Below, piece by piece: positions 24,265-35,720 of a DNA stretch of 64,000 nucleotides. This DNA is from Undaria pinnatifida (taxonomy: Eukaryota; Sar; Phaeophyceae; Laminariales; Alariaceae). The notes below the pieces were generated by a model that worked only from the letters and a program-made list of their open reading frames with translations, searched no databases and was not told where the DNA came from. A program made the translations under genes and the position numbers. Each line of letters opens with the position of its first letter. The first letter of the stretch is position 1. The stretch spans positions 12,911,501-12,975,500 of the forward strand of contig JABAKD010000001.1 in the NCBI GenBank assembly GCA_012845835.1. Direction: 5' to 3'.

Positions 24265-25045
24265 AAGGAAATTCCGAGAAATCCCTGCTGCGACACGTTG
24301 TGCGGAAAGCTCTGCTGAACTTCCAAGAAAACCATGCACAACGTTCTGCCGCGGAACACTCCGGGGAAATTCTGCCAAAGCACATTTTGCTGCGGAACGT
24401 TCTGCGAAACGCTCTGCTGCTGAACGTTCTGCTGCAGAGTGATCTGCTACAGAACGCTCCGCGGAAGCATATAGTAAAATCCTTCTCCGGGGCGTTTTTC
24501 TGCTGAACGCTCTGGGGAAATTTCCAGCAAAAAATTGTTGCGGAACGTTCTGTAAATAAACTGCTGCAAAAACGTTGTGCTGAGGAACTCTCTGCGAAAC
24601 GCTTTTCTGCGGACCGTTCTGCCTCCGAGGGATTTGCTACGGAACGCTCTAGGGAAGATTCCAGTAAACGTTTGCTGTAAAATATTCTTTTGCGGAAATA
24701 TATGTGGAGAGTTCCAGCATAATTTCTGAGGCGGAGCGTTCTACTGCGGAAGGATGCGCAAAACACGCTCCTGGGGAACGCGCTGCTACGCCACGTTTTG
24801 GTGCCAAGTGGTCTACTACGGAACGCTCTACGGAAAACACCAGTACAATCCTGCTGCGCAACGTTCTCCTGCGGAACAATCTGTAGAAATTTCCACAAAA
24901 ACCTGCAGCGGAACGTTCTGAGGGAAGTGGTCTGCTACGGAACATTCTGCGGAAAACTCCCAGTACGATCCTGCTGCGCAACGTTCTCCTGCGGAACAAT
25001 CTGCAGGACATTCCAGGCAAACTCCAGCGGAACGCTCTGCGGGAA
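24265..25045. repeat. Palindromic GGAACGTTCT array with higher-order repeats
   Basis: The array is built from TGCTGCGGAACGTTCTGCGG-like units and GGGAAATTCCAG-like palindromes. A higher-order unit of about 120 bp is clear at about 24806-24925 and 24926-25045, both with ACTACGGAACGCTC or CTACGGAACATTC followed by CAGTACRATCCTGCTGCGCA. Because the core is self-complementary both strands stay open for up to 211 codons, which I do not read as coding. Confidence 0.85.
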
Positions 25046-26300
25046 GGATCCTATATTGTGGCAGGAATCAATATACATGATGTGGTGAAAACGGAAGCAC
25101 TCTCGTAACAGGGAATGTGTGGACGTTTGGGATACTTCACAAGTTACATAATCTAGTGTTAATATACGGCCTCGAAAGGCCTGTAATTATCCGAATTTGA
25201 CATCATTTGGATGGGCTTCGTACGATAAGGTTGGCGTTTTATATTCGGGAAAATTAGGAAATAGATCGGAGGCACGTGCCTCCGATCTCAGAAGCTATCC
25301 GGGGCTCTGGTGGAATCGAATAAAGCTACGTCTCGACGAAGGAAAAGAAAGTGAGTCCTCTCCGAGGACCTGCTCAATTTGCAGATCTGCAGGGGGCACT
25401 CTGTGTCCCCACCTTTAACCCTACACTAGTGGCAGAAAAATAGCAAATCCCGATGTGAAAATATCGAGAGCACAAAAATGTACCGCCCCTTCACGTGATC
25501 ACGAGTTGTTCCAAACGCTTCGCAAGCACCCCCCTACCCCCCGGCAAGCAACCGGTACTGCGGTACAGACCCAACCGATATCTATGCCGGATTTTGAGCC
25601 ATTGCTGTATTTTGACATGCGCTCTTGTTAACACATTCATTTATCGAATCTAGCTTAGTTTCCATCTTCTGGACAAGCCGTGGTCCCAAGCGCTGTCCCT
25701 TCTCCCCCCCGGTTGCCTTCACTATTAAGGCGCAAAGGGGTCACCAATCGCACTGCTCGTCGATTTCCATCGAACATTGAATATTGCAACTCACGCTCTC
25801 GTGCTTTTGGCGACAAAAAAATATGGGTGTGGCTCACTCCGCCTCAAGACTGCACCCACGAGTCGCGGACAAACTCAAAACTGCACGTGGGCCTCAAACC
25901 TCCGCCTAAAACTGCACTTGGAATTGGAGTTGGGTCGTCTTTGCAACTGCAGTATAAACAGCAACAAAAGCCAGCTTGACGTTGCAGCTTGATGGAGCAG
26001 GATACTACGACGAACAGAACAGAACGTTGAATGTTTCACGTACGTATACATACATTGCGAGTATAAATTATCAGATTTTAAATAGTATTGCACATCATAG
26101 TATCATGCTATACGCTGGTTCAAGTTAAAAGGCCGAAATTTTCCCCCACGAATGCTTCTCGCAACATCTAGTCAAGCGGTGAGTATTTGGCATCATACTG
26201 ATCCTCATGACCAGTGGAAGAGGGTGACATGGTCAGTTGTTTTTTAACGGCCTCGGGCTGTCTCTAGGGGCGAAGTTGTATCGAACGATGACGGGCCTTC
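25045..26300. other. No recognised gene
   Basis: There is a 20-bp palindrome at 25268-25287 (CGGAGGCACGTGCCTCCG at its core). A pair of CCTC(A)AGACTGCAC / CCTCCGCCTAAAACTGCAC segments lies near 25850-25910. Nothing else identified. Confidence 0.35.
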
Positions 26301-26304
26301 AATT

Positions 26305-27353
26305 TTTCATCAACAACAACAATAATAATATTATTTTCTTAATTATTTCTTTATCCTCCGGCGGAGGGCCACCTGCACAATCTGCACTTTTGGTGGAAGC
26401 TCGTGAAAGCTTCCATGGAAGCTCCCATGGAAGATATGGAAGCTTCCATTACTTCCACGGAAGCTTACATTGCTTCCATGGAAGCTTCCATGGAAGTGTG
26501 GAAGGTTCCGTGGAAGCAACAAAAGCTTCCATCAAAAGCTTCCACGGAAGCTTCAATGAAAGCTTCCACGGAAGCTTCCACGGAAGCAACTTCCACCGAA
26601 GCTTCCACCGAAGCAACTTTCACGGAAGCTTCCATGAAAGCTTCCACGGAAGCAACGGAAGTAACTTCCACGGAAGCTCCCATGAAAGCTTCCACGGAAG
26701 TTTCCACGGAAGCAACTTCCACGAAAGCTTCCACGTAAGCTTTGACGGAAGCAACTTCCACGGAAGCTTTCACGAAAGCAACCTAACTCTCCCCCTAACC
26801 CTAACCCTAACCCTAACCCTGAGCTTCCATGGAAGTAACTTCCGTGGAAGCTTTCATTACTTCCGCGAAAGCTTCCATTACTTCCATGGAAGATTTCGTG
26901 GAAGCTCCCGTGGAATATACTTCCACGGAAGCTTTCATACCTTCCATATCCTCCATGGAAGCTTCCACGAAAGCTTCCGTGGAAGTTACTTCCGTGAAAG
27001 CTTCCATAACTTCCGCGAAAGCTTCCATTACTTCCATGAAAGCTTCCATGGAAGCTTTCGTGGAAGTTACTGTCAAGGAAGCTTTCGTGGAAGCTTTCGT
27101 GGAAGCTCCCGTGGAAGTTAGTTCCGTGGAAGCTTTTATATCTGCCATATCTTCCATGGAAGATTCCACGGAAGCTTCCATAGCTTCCATATCTTCCATG
27201 GAAGCGGTGAAAGCTTCCACGGAAGCTTTCACGAGCTTCCACGCAAAATGCGAGTAGTGCAGGAGACCGCCGGCGGATGGGGAAAAATAAAGCTTAAACT
27301 CTAACACACCCACGTATTTTCATACACGTCGTGTGTCGATTTAACTCAATTGC
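26305..27353 (-). repeat. Retroposon S2 split by a foldback element
   Basis: The tail-side part (ATTATTTCTTTATCCTCCGG up to 26365) and the body (from 27278: TGGGGAAAAATAAAGCTTAA, CACGTATTTTCATACACGTC, CAATTGCC) are the two halves of one S2 copy. They are separated by the element at 26366-27269, and removing it plus one 8-bp repeat restores the S2 order. Confidence 0.85.
26358..27277. mobile_element. Foldback element with a GGAAGCTTCC array and 8-bp target duplication
   Basis: The element is 26366-27269 (904 bp), flanked by CCGGCGGA at 26358-26365 and 27270-27277. Its ends are inverted copies of each other with small indels (CCTGCAC..., TTTTG, then TGGAAGCTCGTGAAAGCTTC). The interior is almost entirely GGAAGCTTCCAY, GGAAGCAACTTCC and GAAAGCTTCC palindromes. 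Four CCCTAA units (26794-26820) sit in the middle. All frames are open and repetitive (FHGS, KAST), so I do not call a protein. The 8-bp duplication would suit a hAT-like transposase supplied in trans. Confidence 0.88.
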
Positions 27354-27354
27354 C

Positions 27355-27668
<314 letters not shown>

Positions 27669-27745
27669 TGAACTCACGAAACTGACCTATACCAGGCTCG
27701 AGGATAACCTGATACGCCACCAGGGCGACAGGCTTTGCATGTTCC
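27669..27745 (-). repeat. SINE family S1, tRNA-like head only
   Basis: The reverse complement reads GTGGCGTATCAGGTTATCCT, CGAGCCTGGTATAGGTCAGT and TTCGTGAGTTCA, nearly identical to the head of the S1 copy at 38864. It runs directly into the AGT repeat instead of the S1 body. Confidence 0.85.
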
Positions 27746-27984
27746 ATCATGACTCGACAGCAAAAACCCGAGCATCAGGCCTGGGTTGGACCTCCGCTGG
27801 CCTGCCACGTATACAGGGAGTACACAGGAATTTGCGTACAAACCCGATAGACCCAAGTAGCCCACTGCAAAGCTAACTCAGACTAAAACACCAAGTCTGA
27901 TTGTTTCATGCATACATACTGCATTCTACAGCTGTCTGGTTTTGTCCCCCTCACGGGGGTTATACAGTTCCCGTGCGCAGGACA

Positions 27985-28165
27985 AGGCTGAACGTCTTAG
28001 TCCTGTTGATCCTGGCATTAGCAGGGGAGTCACCGACCTGTATCCTTCACGAGAGTACACACCCCGTAATACGCGCGATCAAAGTATCACACGCAGCTTG
28101 CAAAGCTGAGTTTTCGATCAAAAAAACATTTCTGGTCGATCTCACAGCTGAAGTGTATTTTTTAT
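27985..28165 (-). repeat. Dispersed repeat D1, copy 2
   Basis: In reverse orientation it has the D1 blocks AGGGGAGTCACCGACCTGTA, TACACACCCCGTAATACGCG, AAGTATCACACGCAGCTTGC and CTCACAGCTGAAGTGTAT. It follows the order of D1 copy 1 and the copy near 37185. Confidence 0.82.
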
Positions 28166-28169
28166 TTTT

Positions 28170-28945
28170 TGGAATATAATGAAACCCGACTGTACAGATT
28201 GTTTTTCAAAGAAAGCCCCTGTGAAAGATAGAAAAATAATCAACAACGGCGATCGCTCGACTACGTACGCCAACCAGATCGCCCGACCAGGGAATCTCAG
28301 CGCGCACGCAGATGAAGCTTTGTAGACGGGCCGAGGGAAATCACGCCGTGTGCGCGTCACGCAATGCGTGCATCAACGAAACATGTCGCAGACGGTGGCT
28401 GGCTGTCCTCGTCCTCGATAAATACCATTACATATTAATATTAGCAATGTGTGTCGTGTGTTTTGGCGAATGCTGCATTCGTGACTGCGAGGAGAGTGGC
28501 AAGGTTCTCGTAGTCGCCACCATCACCATCCGATTCCATCGGCTCGTGGTGAGGCCCGAGGTGTGTGCCAGCGGATAGCGGGACACACCAGCAGTAGCAC
28601 GATTACCCCAATGACACGTGTTGCTTGCTCAGCAGACAGATCGTTGTGTCTGATGCGTGTGTCCTGCGTCTTGTACTACTTCTCGTACTATAATATAGCA
28701 GTACTATTGGTACTATTTTTTTTGTACTTCCTTCATGTTTTCCTTTGCTCCCTCGTGTCCCTCGCCTCCGGCCTTATGCCGGTATCTTCTTCCTCTTCTT
28801 CGTGTTGTTTTTGTCCGTAAAACAACAGTACAGATGTTCAACAATTTTGGTTTTCAAATATTTTCACGGGGTTATAAATATTATAAATTATTTCTCAATA
28901 AAAATCAGTTGATAAATACCAGGTAAAAAAAAAGTGGTATAAACA
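28170..28945. other. No recognised gene
   Basis: Mixed sequence. A TACCAGGTA motif and an A run lie at 28917-28933. No gene recognised. Confidence 0.3.
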
Positions 28946-28947
28946 CA

Positions 28948-29045
28948 CAACCCGTAATACGCGCGATCGGAGTATCACACACAGCTTGCAAATATGAGGT
29001 TCGACAAAATCCTCTATCTCACAGCTGGAGTGTATTTTCATTTTA
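28948..29045 (-). repeat. Dispersed repeat D1, copy 3
   Basis: ACAACCCGTAATACGCGCGA, GGAGTATCACACACAGCTTG and CTCACAGCTGGAGTGTATTT occur in D1 order on the minus strand. Confidence 0.82.
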
Positions 29046-29583
29046 TAATAAAAACATTATACAGAGTTGGTGCTACGATGACCCAAGTCCACCCTGCCCA
29101 TGTGATGGCCCACGCGTTGTTGCGGGCCGGCCCGTGCCGCGGCCCATCTGAGGCAACCAACCAACGTTTACGGGCCGAGACACGGGCCGGCCCGCATGTC
29201 ACTTGTGCTAGAAAGACGCAGGAGAACGGTTCATAGTTTGTTTCGCAGCAAAAAGCAGCAATAACAGGCGAGAAAACAAAAACGGACTCGATGCTCGCCA
29301 TATGTGTACCACTGCTAAAACATCATGCAAGAGAAAACAACAACTGAAGATGGTTTACAAATAATCAGGCGTATCTCTGCATACCAAGATTCCGAGCACA
29401 CAACAGCTGCTGCTGCCAGAGTAAAATATACTCCGGACGGACGGAACGCAAGCAGAACCAAACAACAACCTGACCTCAGAAAACAAATGCCGCGTACACT
29501 GCCCATAACAACCTTGACGAGAGTGCAGCTGCATTTCCACATGAATGGCCCATCACGTTTCACGAGCACCACTTCTAGACTAC

Positions 29584-29745
29584 CTCCCCGACACCCCCCG
29601 AACCAACAACAACAGCCTGCGCCTTTGCAGCAAGGCTTCGTAGCGCTTTCGCGCGTACGTTTTTCATCTCTGGCCGTTCGTCAAAGAGGACGGTGAAGTG
29701 GCTAAAGGCCCCCACGAGAGAAGAAGCACCCTTCCCAACTAGAAT
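29584..29745 (-). CDS. Possible exon of an unidentified gene
   Basis: The minus strand shows a long C/T tract ending CCCTGCAAG (acceptor), then 54 codons, then GAG|GTAGTCT (possible donor). The translation is protein-like: ILVGKGASSLVGAFSHFTVL, then FDERPEMKNVRAKALRSLAA, then KAQAVVVGSGGVGE. I cannot name the family. The frame continues upstream through the C/T tract, so the start is not fixed, and no partner exon was found. Composition and splice-like borders are the only support. Confidence 0.33.
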
Positions 29746-29890
29746 CTTGCAGGGGGAGGGGGGGCACTTTGACGAAGCACCGGCTAAGCCCAACGCCCAC
29801 ATGATTGCTGCGTCCACGGCACCGTGACCAGTGCCAGTTTGATAAATTGAAATCATGAACGGGTTTTAGAAGAGAAGATTAGACGCGTAA

Positions 29891-30668
29891 GGCCATTTCT
29901 TATACAGTCGGATTTGTCGGTCGAAAACGGCCGTTTTCGACTGAAGCCCAAGTCGGGCTTTCTCAAAAAGTCGAAAAAGGGCTTTTTCGACTCAACTTTT
30001 TTCGACTGAGTTTTCCGACTGGGGGATCCAGTCGAAAAAAAAACTCGACTTTTTCGACTGGATCCGCCAGTCGAGGTCGAAAAAGTTCAACACCTGTTTT
30101 TTGAACCCATCGCATCGCTCATCCCACCACAAAACACACACCCACACACCCATACCAGGTACCACACAGCAGTATCATACAACAGCGCCGACGCTGCCTT
30201 GGCTATCACTGCTGTTGCTTCTCGCCGCAAATCTGCGTGGCGCACGCCTAGCTCCGCTCGCCAGCAGCGTGTATCACACGACAGCAGTAGCGCGCGTTAT
30301 CGACGCCATTTTGCCAATAACGGCTACGCCTGCTGTAGCTTTGGTGGCTCTGGGCTGAGTGCAACGCCACGAACGTAGCGTTAGCAACTTTCGGCCAAGC
30401 CCAACGCCACCAACCCGCTTGGACGAAGGTTCGTCGCGCGTGAAGCACGCTCGCGAGGAACGCGCGAAGCACAGAGCTGCCACCCGATTTTCGAGTGCCA
30501 TACAGCAGTACTCCCTCACATCGACCGCCTCTAGGAAGAGCACAAAAACTACAAAATCGACTCGACTGACGAGAACAAGAGGGACCACAGGAAGAATCGA
30601 GTCGAAAAAGAGTCCAGTCGAGAAGGGCTGTTTTCGACTGGCGGAATCCGACTGTATAAGAAATGGCC
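29891..30668. mobile_element. Foldback or MITE-like element (778 bp) with GTCGAAAA motifs
   Basis: The ends are inverted copies starting GGCCATTTCTTATACAGTCG and continuing to GGATT. Next to both ends are repeated AGTCGAAAA / TTTTCGACT motifs that pair within and between ends. GGCC-type termini are known in PIF/Harbinger elements, and TAA precedes the left end, but the right flank is TGG, so no matching target duplication is visible. There is no transposase. The centre holds GC-rich sequence without recognisable coding. Confidence 0.75.
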
Positions 30669-30849
30669 TGGCATCATGGTTTCAACTGTTTCTTGTCTAC
30701 AGCAGAACCCAGCACCGAGCAGATCATGAAAGTTATCAGATTTTTCTGGATTTGTATTAATAATTAGTTGTTGAGACGTCCGTGTCGTACACATGCTCTT
30801 AATATAAATATATATAAAATCATTCCTTGAATATCGAGTCATTCCTTGG

Positions 30850-31090
30850 TGTCATGGACTTTGGTCACGAGTTTTTTGTCTCGGCCTAAGTATGCGATTC
30901 GCGGAACTGGTATTCTCGGTCGAATATAGCTTGGTTCGAGCGCCGCCTTCGGGGGGCGGCTCCAACACCCCTCGCCCTGCTGTGTCCGTTCCGCACATCG
31001 ACGTGAACGCGGACGGGTGCCGAGCGAGACGTGCGAGTGTCGAGGAGCAATTTCGGAAAAATTGTTGAATCTAAATGGCTGCAACGCCTG
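30850..31090 (+). other. GC-rich stretch with strong hairpins
   Basis: GAGCGCCGCC-TTCG-GGGGGCGGCTC forms a stem closed by a stable TTCG loop. GTCCG...CGGAC pairs further along, and AATTTCGGAAAAATT follows. It could be a structured RNA, but no known RNA family is matched, including U1, U2, U4, U5 and U6. Confidence 0.25.
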
Positions 31091-32590
31091 AATGATTTAC
31101 AAAATTGGCATCATTTCCAAACGGTACGTGATAATGTTTGGAATTTTGCGGTGGCATACTCTCGAGCGTTAGATTCTTTGCTGTACTTTTTTACTAGTTC
31201 GTTTGGTTTCTTGCTCGGCATTTTATTGCTTTTGTTTCTGCTCGTTTTGCCAGCTGGAAATTCAATTTTTTAGTGTGGGTTCACCTAAAACGTGACACAA
31301 CTTACCGACGATATCCAACAACTTCGTGACACAAATTACCGACGGCAAGACGTTTCGTGACAAAATAAGTCTCAAATCATGATACTTTCACGTAACAGAA
31401 TTTCGACACAACAAAACGAAGCAGGTAGAGCCGTCTCTTCAGCCTTTGGCCCTGGCTTTAGCACGGCCGCTGACACTCCAGCCAGCCTCTGTTGAATGCA
31501 TGAACGAGTGCGGTTGATTCGCAGCGAACTATCCCGCTGTGCTCGCTTCTATGTGGCCATTGTCCATGACATTTCATGTCACCTCCCTTCTGTTTTGAGC
31601 TCGTCGTCGTACGGTTGAGGTACGAGGAAACCCGCACGTACTCGGTGAGAACAGCAGTATGTACGACGAGCATGAACGCCAACTGACGACATTGGCAAAC
31701 ACACAACAGCAGGTGTAGCAGCAGTAGCCGAAGGGCGAAACGTCTAGCACATAATGCAGCAACAAGTAGCAACCAGAACTATAGCAGATGGCTCAAAGTG
31801 CAGTGCGAGTGCCGTTCGTTGGCAAGTTTAGTCGTACACGCATCACTCTCAAGAGCCAACAAGAGGCAGGGCAGGGGCCCCCAACACAGAGACACGTGAC
31901 AACCACGGCCAGCTGTCGATCGCGTAATTGGCCGGTAGTCCGTGCTTCGGTGGGTGTATCCGAAGTCGTTCGTAGTACTACTGCTGTAGACCATCGAAAG
32001 ACCACGTAACATGTGACATCCCGTTCTGGTGTCAGCCTCGCCAGTAGACCCCCCAAAAATTATTTTTGTTTTCTTTTTCTTGGCCCCATGCACCCATTTC
32101 CTTTCCTTTCTCTTCTTTGTTCTTTGTTTCTTTTTTCCAATTGACTTGCGTCTGTTGTGCGTATGCGTAGTGATAGATATACTACGTGTGATATATACGT
32201 GGTAGTCTTTCTTGGGTGGCAAGCGGTATAGTCGGTTTTCCCAGGCGCGAGTAATGAGACGTATGCACCGGTATGGACCTGGCACATCGTAGGGTGACTC
32301 CCGATTTCACTTTTATATGTTTCTGGTGGAGGCATGAATTGCGTCAGCTATGATTTATGCGTGCACCACCTTGGGTTGTTTGTGTTTTTCCCTAGGGTAT
32401 TCCTCTGCTCCAGAGTGACTGGAACCAGTCCTGTGACCACGGACTGGATTGTGCGAGTTAATGTGAGAACAACAACAACTGAAATATTGCCTGTTTCTTG
32501 ACCTTTCAGCTGCTTCCTGCAAATTTGGTTTTTCTGCCAACACGATTTTGAACCCTATGCAAATATCCTGTTTTGTTTTAATCAATTGTC
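31090..32590. other. No recognised gene
   Basis: Local repeats CGTGACACAA(C/A)TTACCGACG occur near 31293-31345. A T-rich, purine-poor stretch lies at 32055-32140. No gene recognised. Confidence 0.3.
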
Positions 32591-32591
32591 A

Positions 32592-32923
32592 GCCGGCCGC
32601 CCCGGTGGTCTAGTGGTTTTACCCTCGAATACCTCCAACGTTTGGTTGTCCTTGAGTTCGACACCCACCACGATGAAATTCGACTTTATTTGCAAAAATG
32701 CAATCAAAAAAAGAGATCAACTGCTGAGAGCGCCTGCTAGGTACAATTCGACGCGAGTCGACGAGGGAAGAAAATGCTGGATTCTCCTCGCGGTAAAAAT
32801 GAAGGCACGTGCCGAAGTGGGGAGGGAGGAGGAGGGCCCGCTATGTGACCCCGGATCTGAGTTACTACTGGGAGGGAGCGCGAGAATGGTGCGGGGATGA
32901 TAAATAGGATGAAGAAAAAAAAA
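32592..32923 (+). mobile_element. SINE family S1, full-length type copy
   Basis: The head resembles a tRNA gene: CCCCGGTGGTCTAGTGGTTT includes an A-box-like TGGTCTAGTGG, and TTGAGTTCGACACCC is B-box-like about 45 bp later. The body (ACAATTCGACGCGAGTCGAC, TCCTCGCGGTAAAAATGAAG, GTGACCCCGGATCTGAGTTA, GGGAGCGCGAGAA) ends in an A-rich tail near 32923. No target duplication was found by eye. Other copies lie near 12650, 22920, 27669, 38864 and 40080. Confidence 0.82.
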
Positions 32924-34430
32924 TGTTGCAAAGAAAGGTATATTAATTATTATTATTTCTACCAGTAAATAATATGTCAGTCTCTGGGAAATACGCACGG
33001 CACCATCAGCAGTCGTCATGGTAGAGACACTCCGGATATTATGTACTGAGGGGACGCGTCCGATTTCGACAACGTGAAAGCACCCACGAAGCAAAGATAG
33101 CAGACACACATATCCCGCCTTCTCGAGAAAAAACAGAGAAGAATCGCTACGCCAACCTCCCGTACGAGCAAAGCCACTCCCGCACCTATCTTAGACAACG
33201 CCGACGCAACGAGAGATCGCCCTCATCTTCTTCGTTTTTCTCCTCGCCCGCAACCGGGCAGACCAATCAATGCGACAGCCTTCACGTAACAAACAAAGCA
33301 ATCTTCTTCCAAAACCTCGCCGGCTGACATGGCCCCATGTCACGGTTTGATGCAAACAGACTTTGCATCCTGTCGACTTCGAACCTCCATTGCCACGGGG
33401 ACAGCAGTGCAGTCTCTTCATTAATGCCAAGGCCTCTTTCGTTTCGCCTAGAGGCGACGCAGGTTCTCAACAATACTATTTTCGGTATTTTTGTTTGATA
33501 GACGCCAACTTTTACTTGACGGCGCATTTGACATACTATGTTTCGCCTATCCTTGCCTTCTTTGTTGTATAATATTACGTTTTTTTTCTGTCAAATCATG
33601 ACTTTCATAATCCCATGTTCGTATTAAACTCTTGGCATTACTTTAAAGTTCAATACATGCCAAATCGGACAGCTACACCTTAAGTTGTCGAAGTGCTGCC
33701 CTGCCCTACCCGAAGCATCGGCGCCGGCGAATGCCGGCGCCCATGCGGAGCCCTTGTACCAACACAAATTGTGCCGTATTCCTGTGCTTCGCTCTTCTAC
33801 GTAGTCGTCTGTCGTACACAGCAGTACCTATATTATACAGATAATATCTGATGTTATGATGAAATTTAAATATATGTACACCCATTGTCCGTGCTGACTC
33901 TTCATCCTAGGGAGATACAAATTATCATGTGGTCACAGACCGCTGTGAGACAGAGTTGACCAAACAATCGCAATTTTGAATTTCTCTTCACGATGTAGAT
34001 GTACGAGTAGGCTCTCTGTTTCGTATTTCGTACCTGCGTCTATGTCTTCGTTTTAAATGACTGGGTTCAGCCGTCCCAGGCCATCCCAACCCCGAAACTT
34101 TCGTCCTCGCTGTCGTGGTGTTTGCTTACCCACACGATTCCCAGTCTCTTCTCTCCTCACGCTTTACCTCTTACGCTGTCTGCTGTGGCGATGCTCCTCC
34201 ATATCTTTGCATTTTACAAAAATATTAATATAACAATTGAAATATTGAAAACCACTAGAACAACCAAGCTATATAACAAGGACACTTTTGACTTTTGACA
34301 CAAAACCGTGCAGAAAGCGTCATGAACCGTGAAAAACCGTGACCTTATCGCACCGTTCCGCGGCCGATATAACTGCGGGTTTTCTACAGTTTCAAGTTAT
34401 TAATCGCACAGTTAAAGAACCAGTCGAGCG
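32924..34430. other. No recognised gene
   Basis: AT-rich in parts. No conserved frame or repeat recognised by eye. Confidence 0.3.
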
Positions 34431-34435
34431 TTTTT

Positions 34436-35720
34436 TTGTTTTATGCATACGGTGCGGTTCAGTGCGTTTTTAGGAAATCGGGAATCTTACGGTGCGGTTC
34501 GGTTCGTTTTTTCGGCTCGACCTCCATGGTCTTACCTGGCCCGATATTTGAATTACTTTCGCGCGAAGCGCGAAATTTTTTTTGGCCGAATTTTTTGGTC
34601 AACGGCACGTGTAAAAGATCACAACTACAGGCAGTAAATGTTGCAAATTTGGTAAATCGACACACGACGCGTATGAAAATACGTGGAAGTGTGGTGAGCT
34701 AAAGCTTTATTTTTCCCCATCCGCCGGAGGATAAAAAAAAAAAAAAAATTTGCATAACTTTTGATCAAATGGGAGTACGTCGGCAAACAGGGTGTCGGAT
34801 TGAAGCGCTTGATGTCGTCTACCCATGGGATGCCACGTAGAACGATCGACGTGGAATACAGTGGCCAAGAGGAGAGCCAAGACCGAACGAAAATAAAATC
34901 TGTGTCAACGTATTTGTTCTTTCAAGAATAGAAGAGTAGAGCCCCGAGTACAACCGAGATTATGCCACTACATGCTCCCTCAAGCTACATCCATAAACTG
35001 CCCGCACCAGCTCGATTCTGCTTCCCTGCCGGCCTTCCGACAGGGGCAGGAGGAGCGACCACACGCTGAATTCCATCCCGGGCGAATAGCAGCAGCGCCA
35101 CAAAGACCGCCCTACGGCAGGCGTGGACAACATGTATGTGCCTCATGTTTTTGTGCTTTTGAGGTACGCCGCCGCCGCCGCTGGGGCGTCGCTTGGGCAG
35201 AGCCGACCACAGCAGCACTACAGCAGCACTACTACTTGTACTACCAGAGTTGCGCCGCGCACAACCCCCGTGTCGCTCGCTGATTGGCCTGTACTATGGT
35301 GTACTATGGGGAGGGACTGCTGTAGAAAAAAAAAGGCCTAAATGGAGCCTTCTGATTGGCCTGTACTATGGGTAGGCAGGTAAGACCATGGGGGTCGACA
35401 TTGTAAATCCTACTGTGCGGTTCGGCGCGGTTTTCAAAAATCGTTAAAGCTACGGTGCGGTTCGATTTTTTCATGCATCCTACGGTGCGGTTCGCTGCGG
35501 TTTTCGGACATTGTAAATCCTGCGGTGCGGTTCGGTGCGGATTTCAAAAATCGTAAAAGCTACGGTGCGGTTCGGTTTTTCATGTATCCTACGGTGCGGT
35601 TCGGTTTTTTCATGTATCCTACGGTGCGGTTCGGTGCGGTTTTGAAAGAGGGCGAAAGTCCTACGGTGCGCTTCGGTGCGGTTAACCGCGCCGAACCGCA
35701 CCGAACCGATAGGAAAAACC
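34436..35720. repeat. GTGCGGTTCGG-rich repeat region in two blocks
   Basis: ACGGTGCGGTTCGGT followed by TTTTCA or GTTTTCAAAAATCG spacers occurs near 34450-34520 and densely at 35408-35680. The right block ends in the reverse complement (GCGCCGAACCGCACCGAACC), so it folds back. An S2 retroposon lies between the blocks. Some hAT elements carry similar CGGTTCGG subterminal repeats, but I found no matching terminal repeats or target duplication. Confidence 0.65.
34625..34748 (+). repeat. Retroposon S2, plus-strand copy with poly(A)
   Basis: TAAATCGACACACGACGCGT, ACGTGGAAGTGTGGTGAGCT, TTTTTCCCCATCCGCCGGAG and GATA lead into a 16-A tail. This copy gives the retroposon orientation directly: the A tail is 3'. 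Confidence 0.82.

Noticed and set aside
24263-25020. Minus-strand frame of up to 211 codons in the GGAACGTTCT array
   Set aside because: Same palindrome effect, with open frames on both strands and no domain.
26237-27242. Long open frames on both strands (FHGS, KAST, EASVEV repeats) as a repetitive secreted or structural protein
   Set aside because: The DNA unit is a palindrome whose length is a multiple of three, so all frames and both strands stay open. Inverted ends and an 8-bp duplication show a foldback element instead.
30850-30960. U2 snRNA (CTCGGCCTAAG resembles part of U2)
   Set aside because: The match is short, the loop sequence and branch-recognition region of U2 are absent, and the spacing is wrong.
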